Source: an uncultured Clostridia bacterium (GTDB taxonomy: Bacteria > Bacillota > Clostridia > Peptostreptococcales > Anaerovoracaceae). Taken from it: a DNA stretch of 64,000 nucleotides. Shown in pieces: positions 41,768 to 50,139 of the stretch. A model generated the notes under the pieces. It made no database searches. It was not told where the DNA came from and was given only the letters and a program-made list of their open reading frames with translations. Each line of letters begins with the position of its first letter. The first letter of the stretch is position 1. The stretch lies in the NCBI GenBank assembly GCA_934256595.1, contig CAKQOW010000002.1:21249-85248 (forward strand), given 5' to 3'. The position numbers and the translations under genes are program-made.

Positions 41768-41836
41768 TGAGCCTCCTCCTTTCGTCTTGTATTCATCATA
41801 ATATTATACATCAGATTATCTTGCTTTGGCAATATA

Positions 41837-42493
41837 TTATTCCACTGCGTCAAGGATACTTTCCTCAGGTACAACAACGTAGCTGTCAGGCACCTGACCG
41901 AGTATTACGGTTTCTGCCACAAGTACGGTATTTGTAACCGTTATCTCTCTGTCCGTAAACGGCGCAAGCATTCTGATGCTGCTTTTTATCACCGCATATA
42001 TCTTGTATTTTGTCTGGTTTATCCCCTGCTCCTCAAGCTCTGTTTTAAACTGGGTTTCGGACACCGAAATCGGTACGATTTTGAGATTGAAATACGGACC
42101 TTTCTGTGAAAGAATTCTGCTTCCGATAAGCGAGCCCGCCGAAACCTTTATCTCCGCCGGCTCTATCTTTGAATAGTTATCCTGAAGCCTCAGCATAAGT
42201 TTTGACATAAGTGCATTTATTTTGCGGGTATCGGACTGAACCATACATATGCTACCCTGCTTATCCGTCTTGACTATAAGCAGGTTTTCCATATCGTCAA
42301 ATTCCTCGAAATTCTCGTTTATTGTTCTGTTTACTATTCTGTTTACGACAGCCCTGGCCTTGACCTCGCCTATAGCTTCCATATTAGGCCCCACTCTGCC
42401 CTTGACGCATATCCAGCAGCAGATAAGTGCGGCAATGATAAACACAAGTCCCGTAATTATCATTATCCTGCCTGTCATATGTACCGTTTTCAA
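41837..42493 (-). CDS. yunB: Sporulation protein YunB family
   Basis: The 218-residue protein has an N-terminal membrane helix (about 10-30), KARAVVNRIVNRTINENFEE, LIVKTDKQGSICMVQSDTRK and GSLIGSRILSQKGPYFNLKI, matching the YunB family, a mother-cell sporulation protein of unknown mechanism. Start is TTG 42493, since AGGAGGTG lies 7 bases upstream; the next ATG has no ribosome site. That ribosome site is part of the codY terminator hairpin, so its own promoter was not seen. Confidence 0.85.
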   Translation of the reverse strand: MKTVHMTGRIMIITGLVFIIAALICCWICVKGRVGPNMEAIGEVKARAVVNRIVNRTINENFEEFDDMENLLIVKTDKQGSICMVQSDTRKINALMSKLMLRLQDNYSKIEPAEIKVSAGSLIGSRILSQKGPYFNLKIVPISVSETQFKTELEEQGINQTKYKIYAVIKSSIRMLAPFTDREITVTNTVLVAETVILGQVPDSYVVVPEESILDAVE

Positions 42494-42494
42494 T

Positions 42495-42533
42495 AAAAAA
42501 CACCTCCTGCCGCAATATAATATGCGGCAGGAG
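42495..42533 (-). terminator. codY terminator containing the yunB ribosome binding site
   Basis: CCTCCTGCCGCA (42503-42514) and TGCGGCAGGAGG (42522-42533) are perfect complements; six T residues follow on minus (42495-42500). The 3' arm contains AGGAGG for yunB at 42503-42508. Confidence 0.9.
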
Positions 42534-42552
42534 GCGTCTGTGTTACAAAAGT

Positions 42553-43338
42553 CTAGTACAGCTTCATATCGTCCTTGCTGATTTCTTCAATGAATTTGTC
42601 ATTTAATATTCTGATGAATGTTCCTTTCATTCCGAGAGATCTTGATTCGATTACTCCTGCGCTCTCCAGCTTACGAAGCGCATTAACTATAACCGATCTT
42701 GTGATGCCGGATCTGTCTGCAATCTTGCTTGCAACCAGCAGGCCCTCGGTGCCGTCAAGTTCTGAGAAAATCTGCTCAACTGCTTCGATTTCTGAATATG
42801 ACAGTGTGCCTATAGCCATCTGAACAACGCTTCTCTTTCTTTCTTCTTCTTCCTCTTCGATGGATTTCTGTCTCTGGATTTCAAGGCCTACTACTGTAGC
42901 TCCGTATTCTCCCAGTACAAGATCCTCATCTGTAAATATGTTGTCGTATCTTGTAAGGATAAGAGTTCCCCATCTCTCACCTCCGCCTAGGATAGGAATT
43001 ATAGTGTGAAGCTTGTTTGAAGTATCATAATCATATTTGAATATTTCAAGGGCTTCTTCGCCTGTAAGGTTTGCCTTGGTGTCAACAACCTTGAGAAGAG
43101 CGTCGTTGTATTCCATAGGAAATCTCTCAACGCCTGTTTCAGGATCGTCTACTGTAGGGCTGTCCTCTTCGATTTTGTAGTGAACTGCGATAACCTTGCC
43201 TCTCTTGTTTGCAATATATACATTGGCGTCCATAAGGTCACTTAAAATTTCGCAAAGCTCGTTAAATGAAAAAGCTCCTGTAGTGCTTTCCTGAAGCAGC
43301 CAGTTAAGCTTTCTTACTTTAGTTAAAATCTCTTTCAT
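42553..43338 (-). CDS. codY: GTP-sensing global transcriptional regulator CodY
   Basis: The 261-residue repressor has the N-terminal GAF domain (about 1-155, MKEILTKVRKLNWLLQ) that binds branched-chain amino acids, a linker helix and a C-terminal winged helix with ASKIADRSGITRSVIVNALR. It responds to GTP and Ile/Leu/Val to adjust metabolism and sporulation. Monocistronic: own promoter (43386-43414), terminator 42495-42533, and a CodY-box-like sequence just upstream, which suggests autoregulation. Confidence 0.97.
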   Translation of the reverse strand: MKEILTKVRKLNWLLQESTTGAFSFNELCEILSDLMDANVYIANKRGKVIAVHYKIEEDSPTVDDPETGVERFPMEYNDALLKVVDTKANLTGEEALEIFKYDYDTSNKLHTIIPILGGGERWGTLILTRYDNIFTDEDLVLGEYGATVVGLEIQRQKSIEEEEEERKRSVVQMAIGTLSYSEIEAVEQIFSELDGTEGLLVASKIADRSGITRSVIVNALRKLESAGVIESRSLGMKGTFIRILNDKFIEEISKDDMKLY

Positions 43339-43385
43339 CTATTAATCCTCCACTATTAATATGTTGCTTTTTTATCACATGCCTA

Positions 43386-43414
43386 ATTATATACTATTTT
43401 TTTGTTTGTAGCAA
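43386..43414 (-). promoter_or_regulatory. Promoter of codY
   Basis: Minus-strand TTGCTA (43409-43414), 17 bases, TATAAT (43386-43391). Confidence 0.7.
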
Positions 43415-43425
43415 CAATGATTTTG

Positions 43426-43440
43426 ATTTTTCTAAAAAGT
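43426..43440. promoter_or_regulatory. CodY-box-like sequence
   Basis: ATTTTTCTAAAAAGT matches 12 of 15 positions of the CodY consensus AATTTTCWGAAAATT and lies 12 bases before the codY -35 box. The rest of 43441-43593 is AT-rich with no gene. Confidence 0.4.
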
Positions 43441-43593
43441 TTTTACAAAGCACACAATTGCAACAAATTTGTTTATTTTTTAAACCTCAATCAACTTTTT
43501 TGCTATGTATATAATCCGCAAAAAATTAAGAACATAGAGCAGTCATATGCCTTATGTCCTTATAAACTGTTATCTTTTTACTGATCAGGCTGT

Positions 43594-44346
43594 CTATCTA
43601 AGCTTCTCCTCCACAAACTCAAATATATCCTGCGGAGTATCAAGGCTGATGCCTGTGTATCCGTCCTTAGTAACAATATGCCTTGCCATTTTGCCGTCGC
43701 GCAGGTCTGCAAGATCGTTAGCCATTATATAGTCCATATTGTTTTTGCTGCAAAGCTTCTGCGCAACTGAGTAAAGCTCTTCCTTAGGCACGTTTTCAAG
43801 CAGCTTGCAGCCTATCAGAAGCGTATCCGGATACCACTCTTTGAGTCTTGCTATGATTTTCGGAGTAAGACCCAGTTTTACGGTAAGGTTCTTCTGATAG
43901 CTTGAAATCTTGCTGGAATCATCAAGTCTGCACTTAGGGTTTTCCATAACCTTAAGGAAATCCTCCGCGCTTTTGGCGCTGTCTTTAATTGCAAACAGCT
44001 CCGCCGCCATATCTTCAAGCAGGAAAGAAAACTCTCCTGTGTAATCGCCAACTGCGGCAGCGTGTATCAGCGCGTCATAGTGCGTGTGTTTGCTGCATGC
44101 CTCTATTGCATCAAGCATATCCGCTGTGGTTTCAACAGGTATTATTTCAAGATTTGAGCTCTGCTCCATATTCAGGAGCTTTTCTGTATTCACGCTTCTG
44201 TTAAGCACAAGTGTTACAGAATATCCGGCCTGCAGAAATCTCATTCCAAGATTTGTAGACAGGCTTCCTGTAGACATATTGGTTATTTTCATTACCTCAT
44301 CTATATATTCGTTTGTAGGTCCTCCGGTTATAAGTATGTTTTTCAT
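43594..44346 (-). CDS. coaB: Stand-alone phosphopantothenate-cysteine ligase-like protein (CoaB)
   Basis: The 250-residue protein has the CoaB fold: MKNILITGGPTNEYIDEVMK, ITNMSTGSLSTNLGMRF, ALIHAAAVGDYTGE, and LLIGCKLLENV. CoaB couples cysteine to 4'-phosphopantothenate in coenzyme A synthesis. In most bacteria it is fused to CoaC; here it is separate and coaC is not adjacent, similar to the stand-alone streptococcal form. Four bases separate it from the WYL gene upstream. Confidence 0.8.
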   Translation of the reverse strand: MKNILITGGPTNEYIDEVMKITNMSTGSLSTNLGMRFLQAGYSVTLVLNRSVNTEKLLNMEQSSNLEIIPVETTADMLDAIEACSKHTHYDALIHAAAVGDYTGEFSFLLEDMAAELFAIKDSAKSAEDFLKVMENPKCRLDDSSKISSYQKNLTVKLGLTPKIIARLKEWYPDTLLIGCKLLENVPKEELYSVAQKLCSKNNMDYIMANDLADLRDGKMARHIVTKDGYTGISLDTPQDIFEFVEEKLR

Positions 44347-44350
44347 AATG

Positions 44351-45334
44351 CTACCTTTCGTATTTATTATATATTTTTGTTACAAGCTCCCTGACCTCTT
44401 CTCTGAGAGTTTCGGGAAGCAGTATCTCCACTTTTTCGCCAAACTGTACGGCCCAGTATTTCATGGCCTGCGGGTTTGCCGTCACATCGACCAGCAGTGT
44501 ATCTTTGGACTCTCTTGTAATCTGTATGTCGCTTCCCAGCCAGTCTATGACATCATTGATGCCGGATTCCGATACTCTAAGCCTGACAAGCTGCGATTTG
44601 CCCGAAAACATATATACGTGCTCCGCCATATGCTTCGGCAGGTTCAGTCCGTTCTGAAACTCATCCACCTCTCTGACAGGCTTTGCCGCCATATCGGTAA
44701 TCTCCACGTCTGAAATTTTTTCGACGCGAAAATGAGTGCTGTTGCTGTATTTGTCCATATTGCCCAGAAGATAATACCTGCCGTTTGCAACCACAATCTG
44801 ATACGGATTTACAAGATGCTTCTCTCTGCTGGTTTTTTTGAGGGTTTTGGTTTCGTCGTACCTGTTATAGAATAATTTCACCTTGCGGTTATCCTCTATG
44901 GCCTGACTCAGCACCTCTATGGTATAAAAGAGCTGACCCGCAGTATGCTCCATTTTTTCAATGTTGCTTACGTGGCGCACCTGTTTTTTGAAGTAAATAT
45001 TGGACTGGCCTGCAAGTCTGTCTATAAGATCTTTGGCCTGATTTGCAGGAATATACCTTGAGGCCAGCACCGAGTCTATCAGCAGCCTCAGCTCGCTGTC
45101 CTCAAAATCTCTTTCGACCAGATAATATCCGCCGCCTGTTTCTATATCATACCCAAGCTCCTGCAGATCGCTTATGTTTCGCGCCACTGCCTTTCGCTCA
45201 CAGGAAATATCATAGTCCTTTTTCATAATGTCTATGATATCCTGCTGCCTGAGCCGGTGTCTGTCATCTGAATACTTCTTCAGTATTTCGAGTATGTAGA
45301 GTATGTAGAGTTTCTTTGCCTGACCGCCGCTCAT
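44351..45334 (-). CDS. WYL-domain transcriptional regulator
   Basis: The 327-residue protein has an N-terminal winged helix (about 8-80, RLRQQDIIDIMKKDYDISC), a WYL domain (about 150-235, VNPYQIVVANGRYYLLGNMD) and a C-terminal WCX extension (about 245-325). Such proteins bind nucleic acid or nucleotide ligands and regulate diverse genes. It starts 2 bases after a 149-residue hypothetical gene and may control it. Confidence 0.9.
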   Translation of the reverse strand: MSGGQAKKLYILYILEILKKYSDDRHRLRQQDIIDIMKKDYDISCERKAVARNISDLQELGYDIETGGGYYLVERDFEDSELRLLIDSVLASRYIPANQAKDLIDRLAGQSNIYFKKQVRHVSNIEKMEHTAGQLFYTIEVLSQAIEDNRKVKLFYNRYDETKTLKKTSREKHLVNPYQIVVANGRYYLLGNMDKYSNSTHFRVEKISDVEITDMAAKPVREVDEFQNGLNLPKHMAEHVYMFSGKSQLVRLRVSESGINDVIDWLGSDIQITRESKDTLLVDVTANPQAMKYWAVQFGEKVEILLPETLREEVRELVTKIYNKYER

Positions 45335-45336
45335 AT

Positions 45337-45786
45337 TTATGCCTCTTCACTTCTGCGCTGTATATAGTCCGCGTATGCAACGCTGAGGTCATTATAGCTT
45401 CTGGAGAATGCCGCAGCGGTTGATTTCTGTTTGGTGGTTACGTCCTTGTATTCGCTGTTGGCAGGCTTTTCGCCTGCTGCCTTGCGGCGCAGAAAGTCCT
45501 GAACTGCAATTCCTCTGTCGGTATAAAGGTTATAGAGCGCAAGCATCTCGTCAAACATGCAGAACAGCTCCATAAGCTCATAGTCGTTTTCGTCTACAGC
45601 TATTGCCTCTGTATCAATCTGCAGCGCCAGGTTCTTGAGTCTCTTGTATTCTTTGATGTTGCCCTCATAGTCCTTTTTTTTGAATATGTTCTTTGGGCTG
45701 GCCTCAACATACACCTTTAAATCAAGATCCTTCTGGCTTTCAAATATATCCGTAAAAAAATATTCCATTGTATTTAATAAATCCAT
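45337..45786 (-). CDS. Hypothetical protein adjacent to a WYL regulator
   Basis: I do not recognise this 149-residue, hydrophilic protein (begins MDLLNTMEYFFTDIFESQKD). It appears mostly helical with many charged residues, and has no signal peptide or membrane helix. It precedes the WYL regulator by 2 bases, so they are co-transcribed. Its ribosome site AAGGAGAAG is good, supporting a real gene. Confidence 0.75.
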   Translation of the reverse strand: MDLLNTMEYFFTDIFESQKDLDLKVYVEASPKNIFKKKDYEGNIKEYKRLKNLALQIDTEAIAVDENDYELMELFCMFDEMLALYNLYTDRGIAVQDFLRRKAAGEKPANSEYKDVTTKQKSTAAAFSRSYNDLSVAYADYIQRRSEEA

Positions 45787-45842
45787 CTTTCACTTCTCCT
45801 TATAAAGTAATATATGCAGATTTTACACCTTTATCGGGCTGT

Positions 45843-46346
45843 TTACAAGTCCTGCTGCAATATACGCTCATATCTTTTGAGGTCGCCGTCCGAAAAGGCA
45901 GTCAGAATAACCTCCATATCATACCCTTTGAGAAATTCTCTGATGGTGTCTATGGCAATATGCGCAGCCTCCTCCTTGGGATATCCGTACACACCTGTCG
46001 ATATTGCAGGAAAAGCTACTGATTTAAGATTATGCTCCGCTGCAAGTTTAAGACTGTTTCTGTAGGCGTCTGCCAGAAGCTGCGGCTCGCCCTGCTCTCC
46101 TCCGTACCACACGGGACCTACCGTATGTATCACATACTTTGCAGGGAGATTATAGCCCTTTGTTATTCTGGCCTGTCCCGTTTCACAGCCGTTTAAGGTC
46201 CTGCACTCTGCCAGAAGCTGCGGTCCCGCCGCCCTGTGTATTGCTCCGTCAACTCCGCCTCCGCCAAGAAGCGTATTGTTAGCTGCATTTACGATTGCAT
46301 CTGTCTGAAGCTTCGTAATGTCTGCCTTTACTGCTTTTATACTCAT
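45843..46346 (-). CDS. Macrodomain protein (O-acetyl-ADP-ribose deacetylase type)
   Basis: The 167-residue protein begins [19 protein letters not shown] and carries [20 protein letters not shown] and [15 protein letters not shown], the ADP-ribose-binding loops. It would remove acetyl or ADP-ribosyl groups. ATG 46346 has GGAAAGGA upstream; the longer frame to 46376 does not. The gene overlaps a small membrane-protein gene by 68 bases. Confidence 0.92.
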   Translation of the reverse strand: MSIKAVKADITKLQTDAIVNAANNTLLGGGGVDGAIHRAAGPQLLAECRTLNGCETGQARITKGYNLPAKYVIHTVGPVWYGGEQGEPQLLADAYRNSLKLAAEHNLKSVAFPAISTGVYGYPKEEAAHIAIDTIREFLKGYDMEVILTAFSDGDLKRYERILQQDL

Positions 46347-46494
46347 AAACACTCGTCCTTTCCTTTGAGGCGGCAATCAGCGCCACCTCCTCATAGTAAC
46401 GTGCCATTTTAGTATCCTTTTTGAAATCCGCCCACAGAAATGAAAGTAAAATTCCTGCTGTTAAAATAAATATAACCGGTAATAAAGTAATCAT
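46279..46494 (-). CDS. Small single-pass membrane protein overlapping the macrodomain gene
   Basis: A 71-residue frame, [20 protein letters not shown] at its start, predicts one membrane helix followed by a charged tail. AGGAGGTACAGATAT gives an excellent ribosome site for ATG 46494. Its last 68 bases overlap the macrodomain gene in another frame. No homolog is known to me; the strong ribosome site argues against chance. Confidence 0.6.
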   Translation of the reverse strand: MITLLPVIFILTAGILLSFLWADFKKDTKMARYYEEVALIAASKERTSVYEYKSSKGRHYEASDRCNRKCS

Positions 46495-46572
46495 ATATCT
46501 GTACCTCCTGAAAAGTTATTAACCTTAACTCCATATACAGAATACTACATCATATGTACTTTTTTCGGTGCA

Positions 46573-47256
46573 TTATTTTAATTCCAGCAAATCTCTTATA
46601 ACCTCGCCCGCCATAAGCATTCCCGCAACCGGCGGTGTAAAGGATATGCTTGCAGGAGTTCTGTCACCTGTTTTTACAGGTTCCTCCTGCGAATAGACAC
46701 ATTTAAGACTTTTTATGCCTCTTTTTTTGAGTTCTTTTCTCATGACCTTGGCAAGAGGGCATATTTTTGTATCATATATATCCGCTATCTGAAGCATTTC
46801 AGGGTGAAGCTTGTTGCCTGTGCCCATAGAGGATATAACAGGTATGTCTCTGCTGCTGCATATTGATATTATTTCAAGCTTGGCTGTAACGGTATCAACC
46901 GCATCTATGACATAGTCATACTGCGTGAAATCAAACTCTCCCGCAGTTTCGGGCAGGAAGAATTTTTCTATGGCATTAACACGGCACTGCGGATTTATGT
47001 CAAGAATTCTCTCTTTCATAACGGAAACCTTGCTTTTGCCCACTGTGCTGTGCAGCGCTATTATCTGCCGGTTTATATTTGTTATGTCAACCTTGTCCCT
47101 GTCTATAATGTCTATGGCGCCTACGCCTGCTCTTGCAAGAGCCTCAGCCGCAAAGCCTCCGACTCCGCCTGTTCCAAAGACTGCCACACGGCAGGCTCCG
47201 AGTTTTTCTCTGTTTTCTTTTCCTATGAGTTTTTCTGTTCTCTGATGCTGGTTCAT
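46573..47256 (-). CDS. tcdA: tRNA threonylcarbamoyladenosine dehydratase
   Basis: The 227-residue E1-like enzyme cyclises t6A37 in tRNA. It has RVAVFGTGGVGGFAAEALAR, VDITNINRQIIALHSTVG and VIDAVDTVTAKLEII, matching the ThiF/TcdA group, and the Met-Gly motif SSMGTGNKLHP. Its start overlaps the recX stop by 4 bases. Confidence 0.92.
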   Translation of the reverse strand: MNQHQRTEKLIGKENREKLGACRVAVFGTGGVGGFAAEALARAGVGAIDIIDRDKVDITNINRQIIALHSTVGKSKVSVMKERILDINPQCRVNAIEKFFLPETAGEFDFTQYDYVIDAVDTVTAKLEIISICSSRDIPVISSMGTGNKLHPEMLQIADIYDTKICPLAKVMRKELKKRGIKSLKCVYSQEEPVKTGDRTPASISFTPPVAGMLMAGEVIRDLLELK

Positions 47257-47720
47257 GGCTCCTGTTTTTTTATCTGTCCTATCACTTTATATATTACATC
47301 GCTGCTGTAGCCCTTTGAGGAAAGTCTTCTGGCTATTTTAGCCGTCATTTTTTCATCAGGGCAGGCTCCGTCTGTGACTCTCATCGCCTGCTCCGTCGCT
47401 CTTTCGACTTCAAATTCGTCGAGGCTGACTCCGTATTCCTCCTCATAGAAGCACATAGCGTCCTCTATCGTATTGCTGTCAACATCCTTGTCGTAAAGCT
47501 CGTATTTTATCAGTTTAATACCCTTGCCCTTTGAAAATCCGTAATTCAGATACGCTATTGTATACTGAAAATCATCAAGATAGTGAAACGCTTTGAGTTC
47601 TTCTACGGTCTGCTGTATCTCCTCCGACTCAAAACCTTTCCCTGCAAGATGAGCTTTCATTTCTCCGCATGTGCGGCTTCTGTGTTCGAGATATCTTACT
47701 GCCGCTTCCTTAATATTCAT
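47253..47720 (-). CDS. recX: RecX-family regulator of RecA
   Basis: The 155-residue all-helical protein has three RecX repeats (YLEHRSRTCGEMKAHLAGKG, FHYLDDFQYTIAYLNYGFSK, IARRLSSKGYSSDVIYKVIG). RecX inhibits or tunes RecA filaments. ATG 47720 is preceded by GGGAG. It overlaps the MBL gene by 11 bases and tcdA by 4; recA is not adjacent. Confidence 0.85.
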   Translation of the reverse strand: MNIKEAAVRYLEHRSRTCGEMKAHLAGKGFESEEIQQTVEELKAFHYLDDFQYTIAYLNYGFSKGKGIKLIKYELYDKDVDSNTIEDAMCFYEEEYGVSLDEFEVERATEQAMRVTDGACPDEKMTAKIARRLSSKGYSSDVIYKVIGQIKKQEP

Positions 47721-48558
47721 AGCAGGCTCCCGCATATGCGACTACACATGATTTGCCCATAGCCGCTCTCAAATCGCATATGGCGTCTATGCCTGTGCAG
47801 TGAACAGGCATAACCGTTTCGATATGCTCGTCCAGCACCTCTTTTACTACTCTCTGTCTGTCCTCATCTGACGCGCTGTAAAGATGCATACCTGCTGCAA
47901 GGCATCTGATTTTTTCATCAGGGAATATTTCCTTTGCATACCTTATCACAGGTATAACTCCCTTGTGGCTGCAGCCTGAAAATATGTAAAGTCCGTTGCT
48001 TTTACCGTTTTCATCTCTGTCTCTGATTATGAGAAACTGCTCGTGATCCATATTGTCGGGCGTAAGCTCTCCGCCTGCTGTTTTTTCATAAAACAGCTCT
48101 GTGGGAAGATACCCCGCTATATCAGGAATTGTCCCTGATATAACTATGTCCTCGCTTACCTTGAGCACTCCTTTAGTGAATATCATGCGTGGCAGAAGCT
48201 CCTCGTATTCTCTGTCTGTCCATCTGATGCCTGTGGTTTCAGGCTCAAGGCTGCCCTTTTCAAAGCCGTAGGTTTTTTTGAAAGCGTTTTTGTGTATGAA
48301 CACCGGCGCCCTGTCGTTAAGCCTGCAAAATGCTGGAACGCCGCCTGTATGGTCGTAATGACCGTGGCTTATGACGCACATATCAGCCTCTGCAAGATCA
48401 ACTCCCATTAAAGATGCGTTTGCCGCAAACATATCGGAGGCTCCCGTATCAAAGAGTATGTTTTTGTCTCCCGTCTTTATATATACGGAAAGTCCGTGCT
48501 CCGCGCTGCAGGGCGGTCTGTCCGTTTTGTTTTCTGCAAGAAAATATATTTTTATCAT
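47710..48558 (-). CDS. Metallo-beta-lactamase fold hydrolase
   Basis: The 282-residue protein has the metal motif CVISHGHYDHTGGVPAF, NILFDTGASDMF at the start and SGCSHKGVIPVIRYA plus VMPVHCTGIDA. This resembles the group of MBL proteins close to 7,8-dihydropterin synthase-like hydrolases. Substrate unknown. It follows rpe in the prkC-rsgA-rpe operon, where a thiamine pyrophosphokinase gene often sits. Confidence 0.8.
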   Translation of the reverse strand: MIKIYFLAENKTDRPPCSAEHGLSVYIKTGDKNILFDTGASDMFAANASLMGVDLAEADMCVISHGHYDHTGGVPAFCRLNDRAPVFIHKNAFKKTYGFEKGSLEPETTGIRWTDREYEELLPRMIFTKGVLKVSEDIVISGTIPDIAGYLPTELFYEKTAGGELTPDNMDHEQFLIIRDRDENGKSNGLYIFSGCSHKGVIPVIRYAKEIFPDEKIRCLAAGMHLYSASDEDRQRVVKEVLDEHIETVMPVHCTGIDAICDLRAAMGKSCVVAYAGACYEY

Positions 48559-48575
48559 TTCGTCACCTGTTTTTT

Positions 48576-48596
48576 GAGGGCCGCAGCGCAGCCCTC
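48576..48596 (-). other. Stem-loop between rpe and the MBL hydrolase gene
   Basis: GAGGGC/GCCCTC arms with internal GC pairs form a compact hairpin; the minus strand continues with A6, not T, so it is an intercistronic hairpin rather than a terminator for these genes. Confidence 0.5.
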
Positions 48597-48601
48597 TTTA
48601 A

Positions 48602-49252
48602 TTACATGTTTTGTGTAAGCAGTTTTACCTGCTTGTCAATATCTCCTTTTTTGAATACCGATGAGCCTGCCACAACTATATCTGTGCCAGCCGCAAGTAT
48701 TTCATCAATATTGTCAGTTCCCGCTCCTCCGTCTATCTCTATTACAAAGTCAAGATTTTTCTGTTTTCTTATACTGTCAAGGGTTCTGATTTTGTCAAGA
48801 GCCGATGGTATGAATTTCTGTCCTCCGAAGCCCGGATTTACCGACATCACAAGCACCATATCAACGTCAGGGAGCACTTCCTCTATCATACAGACAGGTG
48901 TTGCCGGGTTGATTGAAACTCCCGCTTTAACTCCATGCGATCTGATATTCTGAATTGTCCTGTGGAGATGTACGCACGCCTCCTGATGAACTGTTATGTA
49001 CTCTGTGTTTTCGGTTACAAAATCTGCTATATACATATCCGGGTTTTCTATCATCAGATGTACGTCAAAGGGAATACCGGTTTTGCCCAGCAGGCTTTTC
49101 ATTACCGGCGCTCCGAATGTAATATTTGGCACAAAATGTCCGTCCATTACGTCAACGTGTATCAGGTGCGCTCCTGCTTTTTCTATTTCGTTTACCTGCT
49201 CTGCCAGTCGTGAAAAATCAGCCGACAGTATTGAGGGTGCAAGCTTTGCCAT
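48602..49252 (-). CDS. rpe: Ribulose-phosphate 3-epimerase
   Basis: The 216-residue TIM-barrel enzyme interconverts ribulose 5-phosphate and xylulose 5-phosphate, and has APSILSADFSRL, HVDVMDGHFVPN, VMSVNPGFGGQKFIP and EIDGGAGTDN. It lies next to rsgA, as in many Firmicutes. It feeds the pentose phosphate pathway together with the split transketolase. Confidence 0.95.
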   Translation of the reverse strand: MAKLAPSILSADFSRLAEQVNEIEKAGAHLIHVDVMDGHFVPNITFGAPVMKSLLGKTGIPFDVHLMIENPDMYIADFVTENTEYITVHQEACVHLHRTIQNIRSHGVKAGVSINPATPVCMIEEVLPDVDMVLVMSVNPGFGGQKFIPSALDKIRTLDSIRKQKNLDFVIEIDGGAGTDNIDEILAAGTDIVVAGSSVFKKGDIDKQVKLLTQNM

Positions 49253-49263
49253 TTTAGTTCTCC

Positions 49264-50133
49264 TTAGTATTTGTTCTTTTTGTTTCGTATTTCTTCAAGC
49301 TGTGTTTTGTAAGACTCATACCTCATAGGATGTATTCTGCCCTCCTCGAGAGCTTTTTTGACCATGCAGTCAGGCTCCTTGAGATGTCTGCAGTCATCGT
49401 AGTAGCATTTGCCCTTGTGTACCGCCATTTCCGGATAGTGCATATCCAGAGTGTCCTCGCCTGCCTCCATTATATCAAATGATGTAAAGCCCGGAGTGTC
49501 ATATATCATAAAGTCTCCTACTCTGAATATTTCAACATGTCTGGTGGTATGTCTGCCGCGCTTTGTCTTGTGGGAAATCTCACCCATCTGCGCGTTTGCC
49601 TGCGGAAGTATGGCATTTAATATGCTTGATTTGCCTACTCCCGACGGTCCCGCAAAGGCGGCTTTTTTGCCTGAAAGCTTTGATTTGAGCTCATCTATGC
49701 CGGCTCCTGTTTCTGCGCTTGCCATAACAACAGGATAGAGTCCCTCATAGATTTCTCTGATGCTTTCAATATCCTTTGGCTTTGCTATGTCGATTTTGTT
49801 GACGCATATTACAATATCCGTTCCCTTGGCATCTGCCATTACGAGAAATTTATCTATGACAGGGAAGTTGGGCTTCGGGTGCGCCGCCGCCATAACCACA
49901 ATAAATGTATCTATATTGGCAATTGGAGGCCTTATGAATACGTTTTTGCGGGGCAGTATTTCCTCTATGACTCCCTTGCCCGGCTCTGCCGTAAGGCTTA
50001 TCTCAACGTCATCTCCCACAGCGGGGGTTATTCCTCTGTTTTTGAATATGCCTCTCGCCTTGCATTCGATGACTTCATCACCGCAGCTTACATAATAGAA
50101 GCCTGCGATGCCTTTAACTATTATTCCTCTCAT
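49264..50133 (-). CDS. rsgA: Ribosome small-subunit-dependent GTPase RsgA
   Basis: The 289-residue circularly permuted GTPase has an N-terminal OB fold, G4 VNKID before G1 GPSGVGKSS, G3 DTPGF and a C-terminal zinc-binding CYYDDCRHLKEPDC. It assists 30S maturation. The gene lies 6 bases after prkC, a conserved order. Confidence 0.95.
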   Translation of the reverse strand: MRGIIVKGIAGFYYVSCGDEVIECKARGIFKNRGITPAVGDDVEISLTAEPGKGVIEEILPRKNVFIRPPIANIDTFIVVMAAAHPKPNFPVIDKFLVMADAKGTDIVICVNKIDIAKPKDIESIREIYEGLYPVVMASAETGAGIDELKSKLSGKKAAFAGPSGVGKSSILNAILPQANAQMGEISHKTKRGRHTTRHVEIFRVGDFMIYDTPGFTSFDIMEAGEDTLDMHYPEMAVHKGKCYYDDCRHLKEPDCMVKKALEEGRIHPMRYESYKTQLEEIRNKKNKY

Positions 50134-50139
50134 ATACGG

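Noticed and set aside
41768..41836. M-box or other Mg riboswitch upstream of mgtE
   Set aside because: Only 69 bases separate mgtE and yunB and no multi-stem structure fits.
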